38,181 nucleotides of DNA from contig JAKFGP010000045.1 of assembly GCA_021502835.1 (NCBI GenBank), positions 1-38,181 of the forward strand, in the 5' to 3' direction. The DNA comes from Streptomyces thinghirensis (lineage in GTDB: Bacteria > Actinomycetota > Actinomycetia > Streptomycetales > Streptomycetaceae). A model generated the notes under the pieces. The model did not search any database. It was not told the DNA's origin and worked only from the letters and a program-made list of their open reading frames with translations. Shown piece by piece: positions 36,051 through 38,181 of this stretch. Position 1 is the stretch's first letter; each line of letters begins with the position of its first letter. Made by a program: the position numbers and the translations under genes.

Positions 36051-38181
36051 TCGGCCGGGTCGTGCTCACCGGTGCGATGGAGTGCCGGTGGTGACCCGCC
36101 AGCCGCTCCACCAACTCGTGGAGCGCCATCCACCGGTACTTCTTGCCGATCCGTTCGCCCTTGTGGGACTGGCGGGAGCCGGACATGCGGTTCCGGGAAT
36201 TGTCGAATTCTGCGAAGAGTTCGGGCGACCAGCCCAAGCTGGCGACACGGGCGAGCACCCACCTGGCGGCCCACTCCGCGTCCACGCCGGGCATCGGCGA
36301 GGCGTTCGTCCACGGCCGGCGGCACCCGGCAGTCCTGCAGTAGTGCGTACTGCGGTCCTGGTCGAGGGCTTCGCCTCGCCTTCCACCCGGTGAGGAGTTG
36401 CTCGACGGCGGCCGGTGTGCTCAGAGCGGGCCGGACGGACTCCGGGAGGCTTTCCGCGAAGGCCGGGATGCGGGTGGGGTCCACCACGACAGGATCATCG
36501 CGGCGCTGCCACGAGGGCCGGCGGGGGATAGTCGGATGCGAGCGGCAACATGCTGAAGTGGTGGATGGCCGGGCGGACCTCGTAGTCCGCGAAGTCTCCC
36601 AGTGATCACAGGGACGAGTGAATCGATCCCCACAGTGACTCGTTCTGCTCCCGCCGGGAAGAGGGCGTCGAGGTCTCCTTCGCAGGAGCCTGCCCGACCT
36701 CGGGGCAGGAGTGGCGGATGCCTGACCGCGCCTGCTTCTTCGACGGTGATGGCTCCAGCGCCGTGCGCCATGGTGACGATGCGGGTGGCCGCGAAGTCGC
36801 ACAGCAGCGCGTTGGGTGAGGCGCGTGCTGGCGAGGCGATATCACCGTAGAGGTACTCGACGAGCCGCCGCGCGACCTGCCCGAGGAGGCCGCGCTGCTC
36901 CTCGCCCTCGCCGCGTCGGGCCACCACCCCGTAGGCGACCCACACCAGGCGCTCGAAGAGGTAGGGGTCGTCGACCTTCTCGACGTCCTCGTGCAGGAAG
37001 CTGTCCAGAGAGACACCAGAACATTGGCGTGGCCCAGGAGCGGCTGCACGAAGGGCTTGGTTGCCCGGTCCCGCAGGAACCGGTTGGAGGACGTGAGGTC
37101 CACACCAGCGTCGTCGCCGCCAGCCCGGACGACTTCCTCGTCGGTAGCGCCAGGCGCTGTCACGGTCAGGCGTGTGCGGTCCTCGAGCCGAGGTCCGGGC
37201 CGGACGGGACGCGGGGTGCAGAGCGTGCGGGGTGGGGTACTGCTGGGCCCAGGGCAGCAGCCGGTGCAGCGCCGTGACGTCCCCACAGCATCGCGTAGGT
37301 CTCGACGCCCCACCGCGCGTCGCGTTCGGGCCGTGCCCTTTTCACCAGCACCCGGTGGAGACGGTCGGCGTTCCGCGCAGATGCCCCGGTTCCGCGGTGA
37401 CCGCCAAAACGGCCTCCAGCACATCGGCTTAGCGCGTCCGTGACGGGCGGCCGTCTCGTTGAGGAGCGTGATGGTGCGTTCGTTGACGCTTCGTGTGCTG
37501 CGCAGGGGAAGCGTTTCCAAGAAGCTCCGGGCCAGCCGACAGCCCTGGCATGTCCGCGCGGCGGCCGGGCCCGGCGGTGTCCGTGGTCGGCAGGGGAGGG
37601 GCACGCCAGCAGGTCGATGAGTTCCGTGCCGGCTTGCTCGGGCAGGAGAATCGATGCAAGCTTCCTGATAGTTCGGGGCGGCCTGACGCAGCCAGCTTCG
37701 CAAGGGGAGTCGGCGTCCAGCGGCCGGCCCTCACGCAGCGAGTCGATCTCGTCCTGGTTGCAGCGAAGACGGATCGCACGACGCGGTCGTCGCCGAACGC
37801 CTGGTGCAGGGGAAACCGATGCCGATACCACAGTAGCTTTCCGCGGCCTTGTAGGTCCGCTCGTTGGACACGATGCCCTGAGCGAGGAGTTGTCCGAGCA
37901 TGGTGTCCGGCCATGCCTTGGCCGCTGGAGCGTAGGCGTCGACAAGGGTGCGGGCTTCATCACGCGGAAGCACGGAAAGCCAGTGCGGCGGCCATGCGTG
38001 AGGCAAGGGCGTCCACCGCGCGGTGCACGGGCCGATCGAGAGGGTCCAGTCCGAGCCGGCTGCAGATGGTCTCGCCCGGTGATCGGACATAGGCGCTCGA
38101 ACACCGCGCTGCGGTCACGCGGATGGCCGCCCGAGTCGGCCGCGCCCCGGTCTGGCTCTTGCTTAGAGGTCCTAACAAAGG
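36050..38181 (-). pseudogene. C-terminal part of a large Avs/STAND-type NTPase-like defence protein, truncated
   Basis: Read on the minus strand from the window end: LSVLPRDEARTLVDAYAPAA, TMLGQLLAQGIVSNERTYKA and FGDDRVVRSV, then QDEIDSLREGRPLDADSP, EQAGTELIDLLACPSP and RSVNERTITLLNETAARHGR. Next are DSFLHEDVEKVDDPYLFERL, VWVAYGVVARRGEG, VARRLVEYLYGDIAS and SPNALLCDFAATRIVTMAHG, then DFADYEVRPAIHHFSMLPL, AARWVLARVASLGWSPELFA, EFDNSRNRM and GERIGKKYRWMALHELVERL. The last motif ('eRIGKKYqWiAlhElLarl') with the preceding 'DFg.Y' and 'W...Rv.eLGw..e.F.eFD' is one I associate with the C-terminal region of large STAND/AVAST-type proteins. It ends abruptly at ~36060 beside the IS701 transposase. The N-terminal NTPase would lie beyond the window. 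Confidence 0.55.

Noticed and set aside
1..38181. tRNA, rRNA or riboswitch genes
   Set aside because: I saw no cloverleaf with conserved T-loop GGTTCGAATCC-like sequence, no rRNA segments and no recognisable riboswitch core on either strand.

Overview
The window is high-GC, actinobacterial-type DNA, most likely from a Streptomyces or close relative: strong G/C third positions, GTG/ATG starts, ATGA/GTGA overlaps and Streptomyces-like protein families. It is riddled with single-base indels. Almost every recognisable protein changes reading frame every 100-400 bases while conserved motifs continue in the next frame, so coordinates below are composite genes and most 'broken' genes are probably sequencing error. 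Start and end points marked as approximate reflect this.

Layout. (1) About 150-1140, minus: a helix-turn-helix regulator. (2) 1569-3855, minus: a toxin operon resembling Bacillus sdpABC, in the order C (secreted toxin precursor), A, B (membrane maturation protein). Divergent from it at 4107-5421 are a DUF1648-type membrane protein and a GntR-family regulator, which fit immunity and control. (3) 5577-10103: a small hypothetical protein, a GT39/ArnT-like membrane glycosyltransferase (minus) and a SMI1/KNR4 protein (minus). (4) 10556-11420: a complete IS5-family element with matching terminal inverted repeats. (5) 11930-12300: a regulatory stretch with two TGAC-N5-GTCA boxes. (6) 12299-34778, all plus and tightly packed: a contractile injection system (phage-tail-like particle) locus. 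It holds accessory proteins, sheath, tube, two small proteins, a very large protein ending in an AHH-type (HNH/Endo VII) nuclease domain, a Lys/Ala/Glu-repeat protein, hub/baseplate proteins, a gp27/gp5-like hub-spike, a PAAR-like tip, gp25-like, baseplate J-like, a large LamG plus beta-propeller protein and a fibre made of GVxG-type repeats. (7) 34790-36050: an IS701-family transposase. (8) 36050-38181, minus: the C-terminal part of a large protein resembling Avs/STAND-type defence NTPases, cut at its C-terminus beside the IS701 element and leaving the window at its N-terminus.

How the genes work together. The two biological centrepieces are the sdp-like toxin/immunity island and the injection-system locus. 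In the latter, a candidate nuclease cargo is encoded inside the structural operon, between the tube-side genes and the hub genes. No AAA+ ATPase, terminator cap or clear immunity protein for the nuclease was found in the window, so the locus is either unusual or continued elsewhere.
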